A stretch of DNA of 64,000 nt from Corynebacterium comes (GCF_009734405.1 NZ_CP046453.1:1-64000); one strand, 5' to 3'. Positions 29,870 through 41,633 are shown, numbered from the stretch's first letter. Notes: generated from the sequence alone by a model not told the origin. A program made the numbers and translations.

Positions 29870-31821
29870 TCAGCGGCCGCCGAGGAGTCGGTCGAGGGGG
29901 TTGTCCGGGGGTGGTTCGCCGGTGTCGGCACCTGGGACGAGGACCGTGACGTCGAACTCCCAGTAGCGGACGGTGATGTTCTGGTCCCGGCGCAGGACGG
30001 CCCCCTGCGGGGGGTCGGAGGCGGCGATGAGGCCGGCGTCGACAAGCGCGCCGGTGCGCACGGGCGTGCCGGCTATGAGCTGGCCGTTCCAGCCGGCGTT
30101 ACGGAGCGACGCCAGGGCGTCCGCTTCGTCGAGGCGGGTGATCCCGGGCATGGTGATGATCATGCCGTTGGACACCTCGAGGGTGACGGTGGTGCCCAGC
30201 GGTATCTGGGTGCCTTCGTCCGTGTGGGAGAGGACCCGGCCCTCGGGTTCGGAGGAGTCCAGGACGCGGACCTGGGAGATCAGTCCGAGGCTGTTCAGTG
30301 TGGCCTCCGCCTGCTCGATCTGCATGCCGGAGAGCCCGGGGACCCGGACGAGGGCGGGGCCGGTGGAGACGGTGATCATCACGCGGGAGCCCTTCGAGAT
30401 CTGCGCCCCGGCCGGGGGGTTCTGCTCGATGATGCGTCCCGCCGGCACGGTCGCGGAGCTCTCTTCGGCGACCTGCTGCTCGAGGAGCAGTTCGGCGCCC
30501 CGGAGCAGGTCTCCGGCTTCCTGGGGGGTGAGGCCGAGAACGTCGGGGACGTCGGTGATCTCCAGGCCGCTGGAGACGGCGACCGTCACGGTGGTGCCCG
30601 GCTGCAGCTGCGAACCGGCGGTGGGGTTGGTGCGGATGACGGTGCCGCGGGGAACGTCGGGCGAGGGCTCCTCGTTGACGTCGACACGAAGCTCCAGCGC
30701 CTCGAGTTGAGTCACGGCGTCCTGGCGGGTCAGGCCGGTGACGTCGGGCACCGACACCATCTGCGAGACGGTGCTCTGTTCCCCGCCGCGCTGCAGGTCC
30801 CACACGAACGCGCCGCCGATTCCCACAGCGATCAGGGTGAGCAGCGCCGCGAGCCACACCATCCACCGGTTGCTTCTCGACGCCCCCTCCTTGTTCCCCA
30901 CCGCAGTGGTCAGGGTCGTGGGGTTGTCGTCGACGGGCTCGACGGTGGTGATGTGGTGGCGCGCGGCGTCGGTGACGGCGTTCCGGGTCAGTTTGCGCAG
31001 CTCCTCGCCCATTTCCACGGCCGACTGGTAGCGGTCGGCGGGGTGCTTGGCCATGGCGGTGAGCACCACGGCGTCGACATTGACGGCGGCGGTGGGGGAG
31101 AGGGAGGCGTCGATGAGCGAGGAGGGTGCGGTGGGTTCCTCCTGGACGTGCTGGTAGGCCACGGCGAAGGGGGTCTCGCCCTCGAAGGGAGGGCGACCGG
31201 TGATCAGTTCGTACATGACGCAGCCGAGGGCGTAGACATCGGAGCGGCCGTCGGCGGCCTTGCCGCGGGCCTGCTCGGGGGAGAGGTACTGGGCGGTGCC
31301 GATGACGGCGGAGGTCTGCGTCATCGCGGAGGTCGAGTCGTCGAGCGCGCGGGCGATGCCGAAGTCCATCACCTTCACCTCGCCGGTGTTGGTGATCATG
31401 ATGTTCGCCGGCTTGACGTCGCGGTGGATGATGCCCGCGTTATGGCTGACCTGCAGGGCCTCGGCGACGGGGATGAGGATCTCGGCGGCGCGTGCCGGGT
31501 TGAGGGGGCCGTCCTCGCGGAGGATGTCACGCAGGGTGCGGCCGTGGACCCTCTCCATGACGATGTAGGGCACGCTGATGCCGTCGAGGATCGTCTCTCC
31601 GGTGTCATAGACGGCCACGATGGCGGGATGGTTGAGTTTTCCGGAGTTCTGCGCCTCTTTGCGGAAACGCTCGCGGAAACTCACGTCCCGGGCGAGTTCG
31701 ACGCGGAGCATCTTGACGGCGACGCCGCGTCCCAGGAGGGTGTCCTGGGCGGCGTAGACCTCGGACATGCCGCCGGTGCCGATGACTTCGGCAAGGTCGT
31801 AGCGGTCACCGATCAGAGCCA

Positions 31822-31822
<1 letters not shown>
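29870..31822 (-). CDS. pknB: Serine/threonine kinase PknB with PASTA domains
   Basis: PknB senses cell-wall precursors through extracytoplasmic PASTA domains and phosphorylates growth and division proteins. The 650-residue product has a kinase domain (about 10-275; IGTGGMSEVYAA Gly loop, HRDVKPAN catalytic loop, MDFGIA), a juxtamembrane linker, one membrane helix (about 317-340) and four PASTA repeats (about 350-625), followed by a Pro-rich tail. The Gly-rich loop and catalytic residues are intact. The start ATG 31822 overlaps the pknA stop by one base (TGATG). It is the last gene of the fhaA-pknB operon. Confidence 0.97.
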
Positions 31823-33299
<1,477 letters not shown>

Positions 33300-33300
<1 letters not shown>

Positions 33301-34733
33301 CACGCACCTCCGGCCGCATCCAGGACGGCGCGTCCGACCGGGGAGGCCACCTGGCCACCCGTCGCGCTGCGGCCGAAACCGCCGCCGTCCTTGACCACCA
33401 CGGCCACTGCCACATCCCGGTCCGGCAGGTACGCCACGTACCAGGTGTGCGGCGGGGTGCCGTCCACGCCGTGCTCGGCGGTACCGGTCTTCGAGGCGAT
33501 TCCGGCCCGGCCGCCGGAGGTGTTGCGTTCCGAGGCGAGCATGAGCTGTTCCAGCTCGCCCGCCACCTCCGGCGAGACGGCCTGGGTGATCTCGCGCGGT
33601 TCGGTGCTGCGCAGCTCCCGCAGGTCGGTGCCGGTGATGCGGTCCACGACGTAGGGTTCCATCCGTCGCCCGTCATTTGCGACGGTCGCGGCCATCACCG
33701 CGGCCTGCAGCGCCGACATGGTCACATCGCGCTGGCCGATGGAGGTCTGGCCGAGAGCGGCGGCGTCAGGAAGCTCACCGAGGGCGCCGGGGGAGGTGGG
33801 CAGGCCGAGGTCGTACTGCTCACCGACGCCGAAGGACTCGGCGGCCGAACGCATCGCGTCGGCCCCGACGTCGATGCCCATCTCCACGAAGGCGGTGTTG
33901 CACGACAGTGAGAACGCCGTCTCCAGGGTCACCAGCCCGCCACCGGCGCACGACTGACCGGCGTAGTTGGTCAGGGTCGTGGTGGTGCCGGGCAGGGTGA
34001 TCTCGGGTGCGCCGGTCAGCTGCGAGTCGACGGAGTAGCCGTTGTCCAGCCCGGCCGCGGTGGTGATGATCTTGAAGATCGATCCCGGCGGCAGCGTCTC
34101 CTGGCTGGCGTGGTTGATCAGCGGGTTGCCCGGATCGGAGTTCACGGACTCCCACGCGTCGGCGGCCGTGGCGGAATCGGCGAGCAGGTTCGGGTCGAAA
34201 CCTGGGGAGGACGCCAGCGCCAGGACCTCACCGCTGGAGGGCCGCAGGGCCACGACGGCGCCCTCGTAATCGTTGCCGGCCAGCTGCTGGTACGCCACCT
34301 GCTGCATGCGCGGGTCGAGGGTGAGCTCCACATTCGCTCCGGTCGGGTCCTTGCCCGTCAGGGTGTCCAGCCACCGGGAGGTGAACAGTCCCGGGTCGGT
34401 GCCGTTGAGCACGCCGTTGTAGGAGGACTCCAGGCCGGAGGCGCCGAACTGGTCGGAGAGGTAACCGGTGACCGGGCCGAAAGCGGTCGGGCTCTCGGAG
34501 GGATAGGAACGCTGGTAGAGACCCTCATCGTCGGCGGTGGAGGAGGCCAGCACCGTGCCGTCGGCCGAGATCTGGCCACGTGGGGAGGACTTGAGCTCGA
34601 AGAAGCCACGCTGGTTGAGCGGGTTGGCGGCGTACTCGTCCTGCCGGAAGACATGGATGATGCTGAGGTTGACCAGCAGGACCAGGGTCAGCAGCAGCGC
34701 GAAGATCGAGGTGAAGCGGATGGAACGATTCAT
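33300..34733 (-). CDS. pbpA: Class B penicillin-binding protein PbpA
   Basis: PbpA is a monofunctional transpeptidase acting with a SEDS glycosyltransferase in peptidoglycan synthesis. The 477-residue product has a single N-terminal membrane anchor (about 8-28), a dimerisation/linker domain, and a transpeptidase domain with SIFK (PPGSIFKI; the catalytic Ser), SCN (SLSCNTAF) and KTG (ASKTGTAEH). The active-site motifs are complete. The start ATG 34733 overlaps the rodA stop by four bases (ATGA), so translation is coupled to the SEDS partner. Confidence 0.96.
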
Positions 34734-36091
34734 CGCACGACCCCCTCCTCGGGCTGGGCGGGGAAGAGGCCGGTGTCGGACGCGGCGTCGATACGCGGGG
34801 ACGTCTCGGCGGGCCGGCGGGCGGAATGGGAGATGCGCAGCAGAAGTCCCAGCAGAATGTAGTTGGCCATGAGCGAGGAGCCGCCGGCGGACATGAAGGG
34901 GGTGGTCAGGCCGGTCATCGGCATGAGGGCAGAGATGCCCGCGGTGACCACGAAGACCTGGATCGCAATGGTCAGCGACAGGCCACCGGCGACGAGCTTG
35001 CCGTAGGAGTCACGCACCTGCAGGGAGGCACGGAAGCCGCGGGCGACCAGCAGCGCGAAGAGGACGAGCACGGCGGCCAGGCCGACCAGGCCGAGTTCCT
35101 CGCCCACGGCGGCAAGGATGAAGTCCGAGTGCGCGACGGGGACGGTCTCCGGGTGGCCCTGGCCGATGCCGGTGCCCATGATGCCGCCCCAGGACATGCC
35201 GAACAGGGACTGGGAGAGCTGGTAACCGGTGGAGTCGTAGTTGGCCACGGGGTCGAGGAAGTTGGTCACCCGCTCCTGGATCTTGCCCGAGACCTGGTAG
35301 ACGGCGAAGCCTCCGGCGGCGACGAGCGCCAGGCCGATGAGCAGCCAGGAACCGCGGCCGGTGGCCAGGTACATCATGCCCAGCACGGTGGTGAACAGCA
35401 GTAGAGCCGGGCCGAAGTCGTTGGACACGGCCATGATGAGGATCGCGATGGCCCACACCGCCAGGATCGGCGCGAGGTCACGCAGACGGGGGAAATCGAT
35501 GCCCAGGAAGCGGTAGCCCGCGACCGTGAACAGGGCACGTTTGTTCACCAGCAGCTGCGCGAAGAACAGCAGCAGCAGGATCTTGGAGAACTCACCCGGC
35601 TGCACGGAGAACGGGCCGATGGAGATCCAGATCCGCGCATCGGCGTTGATCGACGTCGGCCACACCAGGGGCAGGGCCAGCAGCACCAGGCCCACCAGGC
35701 CCAGGAGGTAGGAGTACTTGCTCAGGACCTTGTGGTCGCGGACGAGCACCAGCACCCCTATGAGCAGCAGGATGCCCACCAGTGTCCACATGACCTGACG
35801 GCTGGCCATCGAGGTGCCGGTGGCCAGGTCGAGGCGGTGGATCATCACCAGACCGATGCCGTTGAGCAGAGCCGCGACGGGCAGCATGAGCTGATCGGCC
35901 TGCGGGGCGAAGAAGAGCAGCGCGATGTGCGCGATGCTGAACACCACGACGAAGCCGCCGACGAGCCACAGCATGTCGGTGCTCAGGACGTTGCCCTGGC
36001 TCAGCTCCAGGCTGGCCAGCATGACGGTGAGAACGATCGCAGCGAGGATGAGCAGGCTCAGCTCGGTGCGTCGTGACAGGAATCGGGACAT
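34730..36091 (-). CDS. rodA: SEDS-family peptidoglycan polymerase RodA/FtsW-like
   Basis: RodA is a SEDS glycosyltransferase that polymerises lipid II into glycan strands. The 453-residue protein has about ten to twelve membrane helices. Conserved SEDS segments include GPFSVQPGEFSKILLLLFFA (QPSE-like), AVSNDFGPALLLF (the catalytic Asp region), QSLFGMSWGGIMGTGIGQGHPETVPVAHSDFI-type loop motifs and LTTPFMSAGGSS near the C-terminus. It lies between pstP and pbpA, with a four-base overlap to pbpA. The start ATG 36091 directly abuts the pstP stop at 36092. Confidence 0.95.
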   Translation of the reverse strand: MSRFLSRRTELSLLILAAIVLTVMLASLELSQGNVLSTDMLWLVGGFVVVFSIAHIALLFFAPQADQLMLPVAALLNGIGLVMIHRLDLATGTSMASRQVMWTLVGILLLIGVLVLVRDHKVLSKYSYLLGLVGLVLLALPLVWPTSINADARIWISIGPFSVQPGEFSKILLLLFFAQLLVNKRALFTVAGYRFLGIDFPRLRDLAPILAVWAIAILIMAVSNDFGPALLLFTTVLGMMYLATGRGSWLLIGLALVAAGGFAVYQVSGKIQERVTNFLDPVANYDSTGYQLSQSLFGMSWGGIMGTGIGQGHPETVPVAHSDFILAAVGEELGLVGLAAVLVLFALLVARGFRASLQVRDSYGKLVAGGLSLTIAIQVFVVTAGISALMPMTGLTTPFMSAGGSSLMANYILLGLLLRISHSARRPAETSPRIDAASDTGLFPAQPEEGVVR

Positions 36092-37525
36092 CTACCTCAC
36101 CTCCCGGCAGTTGACGCCCGGTCGGGTCAGGTCCCCGCCGGCGGAATCAGGGTTCTCGCCCTCCGGCGGGTTCTCCCGGGCGATGCACAACGGCAGTGCC
36201 TGATCGGCGAGCCTTCGCAGCTGCTGGGTGACCTCATCGTAGGAACCCGTCCCCAGTCCGGCGACCGAGGTGCGGGCTGATTCGGGGAGATCCTGCAGAG
36301 TGAAGGGCGAACAGTCCTCTGTACTGCCCACGTCCACCAGGCGTAGAGCGCCCGCCTCGTCGAGGCAGGCCTCCTGATAGGGCGTGTGCAGGTCACGGCC
36401 GAACACTGAGAAGTTCACACCACTTTCAATGACGAGGTGGTCCTCCTCGCCGGTGTCGATGAAATAGGAACGGTCGACGGTCGAGTACACCCACCAGACG
36501 GCACCCACCAGGCCGATGAGGACCAGCAGGGTGAGGATCAGGGTGGTGAGACGAAATCGGCCACTACGGGCGGCATCATCTGCCGCGCCGACAGTCACCT
36601 CCTGGGCTCCGGACGGCACCTGCCGGGCGCCCGCCAACGGTTGCCTGGACACCTCGCCGTCGGGTGAGATCGTCTTCGGCCGACGCGAGAGAAGCGCGGC
36701 CCGTCCGGCCGCCGTGTCCGGGTGGGTCTCCTCCTCGGACTCGCCCAGCAGGGCGCCCGCAGTGACGGCGGTGGTGGGCAGTGCCGCGACGGCGGCCTCG
36801 TCCAACTCAGAGGTGTCGACGACGTCCGCGACGACGATGGTGATGTTGTCGGGGCCACCGGAACGCAGCGCCAGCTCGACGAGCCGGCTGGCGGCCACCT
36901 GGGGGGAGCCGACGTTGAGTTCGGTGGCGATGGTGGACGCCGTCACCGGGTCGGAGAGACCGTCGCTGCACAGCAGGATGCGGTCACCCGGGCGGGCCTC
37001 CAGGTTGGCCAGGGTGGGCTCGACCGGCCGACCCGTGTAGGCCTTGAGGATCAGCGATTTCTGCGGATGCGAGGACACGTCCTCCGGATCCAGGCGACCC
37101 TCGTTGACCAGCGACTGGACGAAGGTGTCGTCGATGGTGATCTGGCTGAGCTCACCGTCGCGCAGCAGGTAACCGCGCGAATCACCGACATGGATCAGGC
37201 CGAACTCACGGCCGTTGAACATCAACGCCGTCAGCGTGGTGCCCATGCCGTCTGTCTCCGGGTTCTGCCGGATCTCTTCGGCGATCTCCCGGTTCGCGTC
37301 ATCGGCCACGCTGCCCAGCAGGGCGAGCATGTCGTTGACGCCCGGGTCGGCGTCAAGGCGCTCGAGGTGCGTGACCATCATCTGGCTGGCCACCTCACCG
37401 GCGGCGTGGCCACCCATGCCGTCCGCGATGACAAGCAGGTTCGGACCCGCGTAGGCCGAGTCCTCGTTGTTGCCGCGTACCAGGCCACGGTCGGAGAGAA
37501 CCGCATAATTCAGTCTCAGATTCAC
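36092..37525 (-). CDS. pstP: PP2C-type protein phosphatase PstP
   Basis: PstP reverses phosphorylation by PknA and PknB. The 477-residue product has an N-terminal PP2C domain (about 5-235) with GLVRGNNEDS, VIADGMGGHAAGE, GDSRGYLL, CSDGLSD and GGPDNITIVVADV, which hold the Mn/Mg-binding aspartates. A linker follows, then one membrane helix (about 322-345) and an extracytoplasmic domain of about 120 residues with three Cys (DEAGAL..., EDCSPF, PLCIAR). The start is GTG 37525, overlapping the fhaB stop by four bases. Confidence 0.95.
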   Translation of the reverse strand: MNLRLNYAVLSDRGLVRGNNEDSAYAGPNLLVIADGMGGHAAGEVASQMMVTHLERLDADPGVNDMLALLGSVADDANREIAEEIRQNPETDGMGTTLTALMFNGREFGLIHVGDSRGYLLRDGELSQITIDDTFVQSLVNEGRLDPEDVSSHPQKSLILKAYTGRPVEPTLANLEARPGDRILLCSDGLSDPVTASTIATELNVGSPQVAASRLVELALRSGGPDNITIVVADVVDTSELDEAAVAALPTTAVTAGALLGESEEETHPDTAAGRAALLSRRPKTISPDGEVSRQPLAGARQVPSGAQEVTVGAADDAARSGRFRLTTLILTLLVLIGLVGAVWWVYSTVDRSYFIDTGEEDHLVIESGVNFSVFGRDLHTPYQEACLDEAGALRLVDVGSTEDCSPFTLQDLPESARTSVAGLGTGSYDEVTQQLRRLADQALPLCIARENPPEGENPDSAGGDLTRPGVNCREVR

Positions 37526-37986
37526 GGAACCAACCTCACTGTCGTCCGGCCGACCTTGATGTCGGAGCCCACGCCCACACGCTCGGGCTGGTCGATGCGC
37601 CCGCCGTCGACGAAGGTGCCGTTGCGGGAATCCAGGTCCTCCACGAACCAGTCGGAACCGCGCCGGAACAGCCGGGCATGGCGTCCCGAGGCGAAATCAT
37701 CGCCCAACTGGAAGTCGCATTCCGGGGAACGTCCCATGACCACCTCCTCCAGTGAGCCCACGGACATGTGCGATCCCTTCAGCGGGCCGTCCACTACGGT
37801 CAGCTGCTTCGCTGCTTCTCGACGCCCCGGGACCACCGCCGCGCGCCGCGCAGCCGCCGGAGCGCTCGTCTGCACACCGGCGGCGAGCCGGACGTCCTTG
37901 TACATGGCGCGAACCGCCATGAAGACGAAGAACCACAGGAGCAGCAGCAGGCCGATCCTGAAGATCTGCAGGACAATCGAATCCAC
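37522..37986 (-). CDS. fhaB: FHA-domain protein FhaB
   Basis: FhaB binds phosphothreonine on partner proteins and is a substrate of the PknA/PknB kinases in mycobacteria. The 154-residue product has an N-terminal membrane helix (about 4-28, rich in Leu/Phe) and a C-terminal FHA domain (about 70-150) with VVMGRSPECDF, SGRHARLF and SRNGTFVDG, the Arg, Ser/His and Asn contacts. The start is GTG 37986, two bases after the fhaA stop at 37989. Translation is coupled to pstP by a four-base overlap. Confidence 0.94.
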   Translation of the reverse strand: MDSIVLQIFRIGLLLLLWFFVFMAVRAMYKDVRLAAGVQTSAPAAARRAAVVPGRREAAKQLTVVDGPLKGSHMSVGSLEEVVMGRSPECDFQLGDDFASGRHARLFRRGSDWFVEDLDSRNGTFVDGGRIDQPERVGVGSDIKVGRTTVRLVP

Positions 37987-37988
37987 TG

Positions 37989-38789
37989 CTACCTCCTTGA
38001 CGTGGCTCGGGACGGATCAACGATCCGGACCTCGATATGGGAATGGCCCATCGTAATGACGTCACCGTCAGCCAACAGCCAGTTGTCCACCGGGGTGTCG
38101 TTCACGGTCGTGCCGTTCGTCGACTGCAGGTCCACCAGCACGGCGTCCTGCCCGTCCCAGGTGACCTCTGCGTGCTGCCGGGACACACCCGTGTCCGGCA
38201 GGCGGAAATCGGCGTCGTTCGACCGGCCGATGATGTTCGAACCCTCCCGCACCAGGAAAGTTCGGCTTGAACCGTCCTGCAGCAGAAGGGTGACCACCGG
38301 CTGTGTCGGAAGCTCGGTCACTTCGGTGGGTGCATCCTGCTCGGTCATGATTTCCTCCTGGGGTTCAGGCTGGTCAGTACTGATGGCGTCGAAGCCACTG
38401 TCACCCGACGGGGCGTCATCCCGGAAGGAGGACACCCGCAGCTGGCCGGTGCGCAGACCGGACTCCTCCGCGATGCGGACAACCACCGGACCGCTCACAT
38501 GCCATCCGCGGTTGCGGCAGTAGCGCGACATCTGATCGGCGAACGCCGTGGGCAGATCCGAATTCATCTGTGAGAGGTTCTCCAGATCCTTCGACGACAC
38601 ACCCACCATGAAGACATTGGGGGCGATGACCACACCGTCATCAACGACGAGGTTGTCCTCCGCCTCCTGCTTCAGCAACTCCTCGATCTCCGCGGGAACA
38701 ACTTTCCCGCCGAAGATCCGGGCGAAGCCGTTGTCGAGACCGCGCTGCAGAGCGCTGTCGAGTTTGGCGAAACGAGCCATTACAGACAT
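37989..38789 (-). CDS. fhaA: FHA-domain protein FhaA
   Basis: FhaA recognises phosphorylated partners such as the MurJ regulator domain in mycobacteria. The 266-residue product has an N-terminal DUF3662 domain (about 1-120; MARFAKLDSALQRGLDNGFARIFG-like start), an acidic linker and a C-terminal FHA domain (about 175-260) with NIIGRSNDADF, VSRQHAEV and STNGTTVND. ATG 38789 fits AAGGAGG nine bases upstream; an ATG three codons later is possible. It is the first gene of the operon running to pknB. A perfect TATAAT on the minus strand at 38880-38885 is a likely promoter element. Confidence 0.94.
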   Translation of the reverse strand: MSVMARFAKLDSALQRGLDNGFARIFGGKVVPAEIEELLKQEAEDNLVVDDGVVIAPNVFMVGVSSKDLENLSQMNSDLPTAFADQMSRYCRNRGWHVSGPVVVRIAEESGLRTGQLRVSSFRDDAPSGDSGFDAISTDQPEPQEEIMTEQDAPTEVTELPTQPVVTLLLQDGSSRTFLVREGSNIIGRSNDADFRLPDTGVSRQHAEVTWDGQDAVLVDLQSTNGTTVNDTPVDNWLLADGDVITMGHSHIEVRIVDPSRATSRR

Positions 38790-38879
38790 GACGCGCGGCC
38801 TCCTTTCTGAAGGGCTTCCCATCGGACTGTCAACCAGCAAATGGCGCGGAGGAATCCTCCCGCGCGCATGATCCACATC

Positions 38880-38885
38880 ATTATA
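38880..38885 (-). promoter_or_regulatory. -10 element of the fhaA-pknB operon
   Basis: A perfect TATAAT on the minus strand lies 91 bases before the fhaA start codon. No strong -35 is visible, which is common in corynebacteria. Confidence 0.45.
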
Positions 38886-38919
38886 GGGTCCGAGTGGGTG
38901 GGAATCGTAGATGAAGAAA

Positions 38920-38958
38920 CCGGGCAGGCGGGCCGAGTCGGCCGTGCCCGGCGTTTTT
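38920..38958 (+). terminator. Terminator-like hairpin without an upstream gene
   Basis: Stem CGGGCA...GGCC / GGCC...TGCCCG with TTTTT on the plus strand lies between the fhaA promoter and tRNA-Leu. No plus-strand gene precedes it. Confidence 0.5.
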
Positions 38959-38991
38959 CCGGAGGTTGGATTTATATTGTGGCCTGCAGAT

Positions 38992-39021
38992 TTGGTCTTT
39001 GAATGTGACCCCTGTTATCTT
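38992..39021 (+). promoter_or_regulatory. Promoter of tRNA-Leu
   Basis: TTGGTC (38992-38997) and TATCTT (39016-39021) are spaced by 18 bases, about 50 bases before the mature tRNA. Confidence 0.45.
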
Positions 39022-39073
39022 GATTAAGTCCGCACAGCAGGACGGTTCAGGCCGAAAAGCTGTCGCATCACCC

Positions 39074-39156
39074 GCCCGGGTGGCGGAATGGCAGACGCGC
39101 TGGCTTCAGGTGCCAGTGTCCGCAAGGGCGTGGGGGTTCAAGTCCCCCCCCGGGCA
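39074..39156 (+). tRNA. tRNA-Leu (CAG anticodon)
   Basis: This is a class II tRNA with acceptor stem GCCCGGG/CCCGGGC, anticodon CAG at 39107-39109, a long variable arm and T arm GGGGG-TTCAAGT-CCCCC. CCA is not encoded. It closes the conserved fhaA-tRNA-Leu arrangement. Confidence 0.96.
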
Positions 39157-39167
39157 CAAATTAAATG

Positions 39168-39206
39168 TAGCGGGTCACACTTTAAGTGTGGCCCGCTACT
39201 TTTTTG
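39168..39206 (+). terminator. Terminator of tRNA-Leu
   Basis: Stem GTAGCGGG.CACACTT / AAGTGTG.CCCGCTAC is followed by TTTTTT. Confidence 0.9.
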
Positions 39207-39450
39207 CGTTCCGAGGTCACGCTGGAGGGGTGGGGCGATGGCAGGCGGCTGCCCTGGCTGAGGCCGGCAACCCGTTCTGATCTCTGGACCACACGATCAC
39301 ACTCCTATTCCGGATCGTTCGCTCTGAGAGATGGGTGGGGACTGGAAGAAGTTCACGGCACGATGGGGGTAGGTGGTTTCCTGAAGTAATTTCTTTTGGG
39401 ATCACGCCTGTAAGGTGCTCGGACATGATCCACATCACAAGAGGTGACGT

Positions 39451-41001
39451 ATGAGTGAACCGTTGAGCACTCCCAGAGGAATGGAAAGGCCCACTGAAAC
39501 CCAACGGGCCAAAGACCCCATGGACTCCAGCGCCGATCGAAATTGGTGGCTGATCCTCGCAGGTCCTGTGATTGCCGTGATACTGACACTGCTGCTCCCG
39601 GAGAGCCTTGCCTTTCAGGGGCGTGCTGTCGCAGGTATCGCGATCTGGATGGCGCTGTGGTGGATGACCGAAGCGGTGCCCATCCCGGTGACGTCACTGC
39701 TCCCGCTCGTTCTCTTCCCCCTCGTCGGCGCAGGAACCATGGCGGAGGTCGCCAGCCCCTACGCCAACTCGGTCGTCTTCCTCGTCATGGGCGGCGTGAT
39801 CCTCGGCCTGGCGACCGAAAAGTCCAACCTGCATCTGCGGGTGGCATTGCTGACCATCAAGGCGGTGGGTACGAAGCCGGCTCAGATCGTGCTTGGACTG
39901 ATGATCGCATCAGCTTTCATTTCCGCGTGGGTGTCGAACACCGCGACCGCCGTGATCATGGTCCCGATCGCGTCGTCCATCATCCAGTTGGTGAGGAAGG
40001 TGGACAGCCGTGCAGCCGGCAAGAAATTCTCCGCCGCCATGCTGCTGGGCGTCGCTTACGGTGTGACCATCGGTTCCACGGCCACGGTCATCGGCCAGCC
40101 GCCGATGGCCCTGATGAAGGCCTACCTGCTGGAATCGCAGAACTTCGACATGGGCTTCGGGCAGTGGATGCTCGTCGGCGTGCCATGGGCTGTGATCATG
40201 GTGGCAGTGGCCTGGTTGGTGCTGACCAAGCTTGTTTTCCGTCCCGAGGTCAACGAGATTCCAGGTGGAAAGGAAATGATCCGGGAGGAATATCGGAACC
40301 TCGGAGCAATGAGCACGGCAGAAAAGCGGGTTGGGCTGGTTTTTCTCGCGGCCATTTTCTTCTGGGTGGCGGTGCCTTTCATTGCCACGATTCCAGTAGT
40401 TGAGGAGTATCTGCCGTTCTTGGGGTCCATCTCGGATACCCAGGTCGCCGTCGCCGCCGCTGTGGCTTGTTTCATCGTGCCCGCTGAAAAACGCCGCATC
40501 AATCAGAAGAGTCCCGCCCTGCTCAGCTGGTCCACCTCCCGAGAGGTCCCCTGGGGACTGTTGCTGCTCTTCGGGGGCGGTCTGTCGCTGTCTGCGATGT
40601 TCACTGCCACCGGACTCTCGGAGTGGGTGGGTTCCCAGGTTTCCGGGATGGCCGATCTGCCCAACTGGGTCATCGTCCTCGTGGTGATTATCGTCGGTCT
40701 GGCGCTGACCGAATTGACGTCCAATACCGCGACGGCCGCTGCTTTCTTCCCGATCTTCGGGGCCGTGGCCGTGGGTGTGGGCATGGATCCACTGATCATG
40801 ACCATCGCCGTCACTCTGGCTGTCTGTTCTGCCTTCATGCTCCCGGTCGCGACTCCTTCCAATGCGGTGGCTTTCGGGTCCGGTGAAATTACCATCAAGC
40901 AGATGGTGAAGGCAGGCGTCTGGTTGAATGCCATCTCCCTGGTGCTGATCATGATCGTCCTGTACACCCTGGTTCCGTTGGTGTTCGGCGTCAGCCTCTG
41001 A
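39451..41001 (+). CDS. DASS/SLC13-family anion:sodium symporter
   Basis: The 516-residue membrane protein belongs to the divalent-anion:sodium symporter family, which imports dicarboxylates, citrate or sulfate. It has about 12 helices in two inverted halves, each with the family SNT motif: AWVSNTATAVIMVP near 150 and ELTSNTATAAAFFP near 425. The C-terminal half also has MLPVATPSNAVAFGSG. The N-terminus (about 1-30) is an unusual hydrophilic stretch before the first helix. ATG 39451 follows AAGAGGTGA. It is a single-gene unit; the substrate (succinate or malate by analogy with corynebacterial members) is inferred. Confidence 0.9.
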   Translation: MSEPLSTPRGMERPTETQRAKDPMDSSADRNWWLILAGPVIAVILTLLLPESLAFQGRAVAGIAIWMALWWMTEAVPIPVTSLLPLVLFPLVGAGTMAEVASPYANSVVFLVMGGVILGLATEKSNLHLRVALLTIKAVGTKPAQIVLGLMIASAFISAWVSNTATAVIMVPIASSIIQLVRKVDSRAAGKKFSAAMLLGVAYGVTIGSTATVIGQPPMALMKAYLLESQNFDMGFGQWMLVGVPWAVIMVAVAWLVLTKLVFRPEVNEIPGGKEMIREEYRNLGAMSTAEKRVGLVFLAAIFFWVAVPFIATIPVVEEYLPFLGSISDTQVAVAAAVACFIVPAEKRRINQKSPALLSWSTSREVPWGLLLLFGGGLSLSAMFTATGLSEWVGSQVSGMADLPNWVIVLVVIIVGLALTELTSNTATAAAFFPIFGAVAVGVGMDPLIMTIAVTLAVCSAFMLPVATPSNAVAFGSGEITIKQMVKAGVWLNAISLVLIMIVLYTLVPLVFGVSL

Positions 41002-41273
41002 ATCCAGGCCTGAGAGCTCCTCAGGCGCCTTGCAGCTGCCGGGGACGTCGTCGCCACACGCCTCGGCGGCTCGGATCGTTGTGGGGATCCAGGGGGAAAG
41101 TCGGTTTGTAGCCCGACTGCTCACCCCTTCTTATTTGAGACGGAAAGTAATGGGGGTGGACCCGTGGGGGAGGAAGTTCGACATATTCACAGCCGCTAAT
41201 TAGTTTAGCTATGTGAAACCAATGAGCTTTCGCCGAGGGAATGGCGGGGCCGGGCCCCACGCAGGAGAATCAG

Positions 41274-41633
41274 ATGACAACATCCCTTTACGGTGGCAAC
41301 CAGGACAGTGTTCCCGTGTGGGGTGAACCTGCGGCAGCGGTCGAACGGAGATTCAGCGAGGAGCCGGGTGAGTGGATCGCGGATGCCAGATGTCGGCAGG
41401 GCGATCCCGATGCGCTTTTCGTGCGCGGCGGACAACAGCGCGAGGCGGTCGCGATCTGCCGACCCTGCCCGGTCCTGCATAAGTGCCGGGCCGAGGCGCT
41501 GGACAACCGCGAGGAATTCGGCGTCTGGGGTGGCCTGACTGAGCGTCAACGACGCGCTCTCCTGCGACAGAATCCTCAGGTGGACAATTGGGCCGACTAT
41601 CTCGCGGCGGGTGGCGAGCTGCACGGTATCTGA
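41274..41633 (+). CDS. WhiB-family iron-sulfur regulator (WhiB4-like)
   Basis: The 119-residue product has the four WhiB cysteines that hold a [4Fe-4S] cluster: one in DARC and three in CRPCPVLHKC. The GVWGGLTERQRRALL beta-turn/helix motif follows. The sequence around FVRGGQQREAVAICRPCPV and the tail (NWADYLAAGGELHGI) look closest to mycobacterial WhiB4, a redox-sensing regulator, from memory. ATG 41274 follows CAGGAG; an upstream in-frame ATG exists at 41241. It is a single gene, convergent with the M23 peptidase. Targets are unknown. Confidence 0.9.
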   Translation: MTTSLYGGNQDSVPVWGEPAAAVERRFSEEPGEWIADARCRQGDPDALFVRGGQQREAVAICRPCPVLHKCRAEALDNREEFGVWGGLTERQRRALLRQNPQVDNWADYLAAGGELHGI

